Assembly (NCBI GenBank): GCA_023392615.1
Contig: JAEVYT010000001.1
Span: forward strand, 1-7,297
Origin: Bacillota bacterium
GTDB lineage: Bacteria; Bacillota; Clostridia; Lachnospirales; Lachnospiraceae
Direction of reading: 5' to 3'
Length of the DNA: 7,297 nt
Every line of letters starts with the position of its first letter. Position 1 is the stretch's first letter. Shown piece by piece: positions 4,730 to 7,297 of the stretch. The position numbers were made by a program, and so were the translations under genes. The notes beneath the pieces were generated by a model, which saw only the letters and a list, made by a program, of their open reading frames with translations, ran no database searches and was not told the DNA's origin.

Positions 4730-5659
4730 ATGCCCAACCTTCACGACATAGAACGGCGCATCAACTCCGTCTCCTCGACGAAGCAGATCACGCGTACCAT
4801 GGAAATGGTTGCGGCCGCCAAGATCCGCCGCGCCTCGGAGCGGGTGTACAACGCCCTTCCGTGGGCGAGCGCCATCTCGGAGATGCTCATTTCCACGGCG
4901 AAGTACGCACCGCTCGACTCCGAGCCGCTGCTCGCCACGCATGACGAGGTCAAGCGCGCTCTGATCGTGGTCATCGCGTCCGATCGCGGGCTTGCCGGCG
5001 GGTTCAACAGCAACGTGCTGCGCCATGCCGAGAAGCTCATCAAGGAGAAGGAGCGCCAGGGCATCGAGGTCGAGATCGTCGCCTGCGGCAAGAAGGCCAT
5101 CGGGTACTTCAGCTATCGCAACATCGTGCCGATTTTCGAGTTCCGCGACCTCTCGGCCGACCCGACGTACGAGGAGGCGGCCGAGATCTCGCAGTTCGCC
5201 GGCGACAGCTACCGCGAGGGCAAGCTCGACGAGGTCATCATCGTGTTCAATCATGCGAAGAACGCGGCCGAGCAGCGGTTGATCGAGCAGCAGGTGCTGC
5301 CCATCAACACCACGAGCTACGCCGAGCTTCTGGGCCTGGCTCCCAAGGAGAAGGACTACTTCGAGCATTTCCGCGAGAAGGACCTCGACCACCTGCCCGG
5401 CGACATCGACTTCGAGCCCGATGCCGAATCGGTCATGCACTATCTGATGCGCGCCTACCTGCGCAACACGTTCTACTACGCGCTCATCGACTCGGCGGCT
5501 GCCGAGCAGGGCGCGCGCCGCACCGCAATGAAGTCGGCGACCGACAACGCCAACGAGATGGTCAACACCCTGACCCGCGTGTACAACCGCGTGCGTCAGG
5601 GCGCTATCACGACCGAGATCTCGGAGATCGTTGGCGGCGCCGCAGCTTTGGAGGAATAA
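4730..5659 (+). CDS. atpG: F1Fo ATP synthase subunit gamma (central shaft)
   Basis: The 309-residue rotor shaft that turns inside alpha3beta3. Its N-terminal helix has the family pattern DIERRINSVSSTKQITRTME followed by MVAAAKIRRA. The globular domain starts with ALIVVIASDRGLAGGFNSNV. The C-terminal helix contains RRTAMKSATDNANEMVNTL and ends ITTEISEIVGGAAALEE. The protein is about 20 residues longer than common gamma subunits (285-290). The excess falls between the VLPI strand and the FEP motif (residues 193-227), a Lys/Glu/Asp-rich stretch with several aromatic residues, which is the region where bacterial gammas vary most. ATG 4730 follows atpA by 12 bases behind a modest AGGTAG. The last codons contain the atpD ribosome site, and its TAA directly abuts the atpD ATG. 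Identification is secure. Confidence 0.97.
   Translation: MPNLHDIERRINSVSSTKQITRTMEMVAAAKIRRASERVYNALPWASAISEMLISTAKYAPLDSEPLLATHDEVKRALIVVIASDRGLAGGFNSNVLRHAEKLIKEKERQGIEVEIVACGKKAIGYFSYRNIVPIFEFRDLSADPTYEEAAEISQFAGDSYREGKLDEVIIVFNHAKNAAEQRLIEQQVLPINTTSYAELLGLAPKEKDYFEHFREKDLDHLPGDIDFEPDAESVMHYLMRAYLRNTFYYALIDSAAAEQGARRTAMKSATDNANEMVNTLTRVYNRVRQGAITTEISEIVGGAAALEE
5650..5654 (+). promoter_or_regulatory. atpD ribosome binding site inside the end of atpG
   Basis: GGAGG, within the last Leu-Glu-Glu codons of atpG, ends five bases before ATG 5660. The atpG stop TAA (5657-5659) touches the ATG with no gap, a layout favouring ribosome re-use between the two genes. Confidence 0.8.
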
Positions 5660-7100
<1,441 letters not shown>

Positions 7101-7108
<8 letters not shown>

Positions 7109-7297
7109 TCTGCTTTGCATGGTGGCTACGCCGACGCGCGAGCTGTTCTCGGGAGAGATCGCCTACGCGGACGTCCCGGGTTCCGAGGGCAACTACGGCG
7201 TGCTGAGCGGCCATGAGATGCTCGTGGCCAAGAACAGCCCCGGCGTCCTCACGCTCTGGATGGATGCCGCCGGCAACGAGAAGCGCCGTTTCGCCCT
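7101..7297 (+). CDS. atpC: F1Fo ATP synthase subunit epsilon, 5' part
   Basis: The first 65 codons of epsilon, cut by the window end. Epsilon forms the foot of the central stalk and, in many bacteria, inhibits ATP hydrolysis through its C-terminal helices, which are not visible here. The N-terminal beta-sandwich is recognisable: VATPTRELFSGEIAYADVPGSE followed by GNYGVLSGHEMLV and SPGVLTLW, matching the usual pattern TPxxxLFSGE, PGxEGxxGxLxGHxxL, PGxL. Ser replaces the common Pro before GH. ATG 7101 overlaps the atpD end by eight bases, with AAGGAAG (7088-7094) six bases upstream. As the last core gene of the atp order it is expected to end the ATP synthase cluster, but what follows is outside the window. 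Confidence 0.93.

Overview
The window is almost entirely an F1Fo ATP synthase (atp) operon on the + strand. It is preceded by the 3' end of a deoxycytidylate deaminase gene and is cut off inside atpC. DNA is GC-rich with strong G/C third-position bias, and several genes use GTG starts behind strong GGAGG-type ribosome sites. Gene order, the dCMP deaminase neighbour, and lineage-looking details (signal-peptide-like b subunit, insertions in alpha and gamma) suggest a high-GC Gram-positive. My best guess is the Coriobacteriia/Eggerthellaceae (Actinomycetota), but that is inference and I could not search any database.

Layout. 1-194: end of a dCMP deaminase (comEB-like), with its PCxxC zinc-ligand motif. 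195-462: a 268-base gap that is clearly more AT-rich than its surroundings. It has pyrimidine-rich stretches, several dyads and a weak terminator-like stem, and should hold the operon promoter, although no clear -35/-10 pair is visible. 463-744: small three-helix membrane protein in the atpI position. 763-1548: atpB (a). 1549-1695: a 147-base spacer with three potential hairpins and a strong ribosome site. 1696-1914: atpE (c). 1967-2584: atpF (b). 2574-3152: atpH (delta). 3152-4717: atpA (alpha). 4730-5659: atpG (gamma). 5660-7108: atpD (beta). 7101 to the end: start of atpC (epsilon).

How it works together. Subunits a, b and c form the membrane proton channel and rotor ring. Alpha, beta, gamma, delta and epsilon form the catalytic head and the central and peripheral stalks. 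The two larger spacers between Fo genes (atpB-atpE and atpE-atpF) each end in a near-consensus ribosome site. This fits the need for about ten or more c subunits per complex. From atpF onward the genes overlap or nearly touch, which suggests translational coupling.

I did not find an undescribed multi-gene system. The unusual points lie inside the enzyme. They are a 12-residue insertion in alpha just before Walker B, a roughly 20-residue insertion in gamma, a cysteine cluster in the c-subunit first helix, an apparently cleavable signal peptide on b, the His/Glu-swapped channel pair in a, and the structured atpB-atpE leader.
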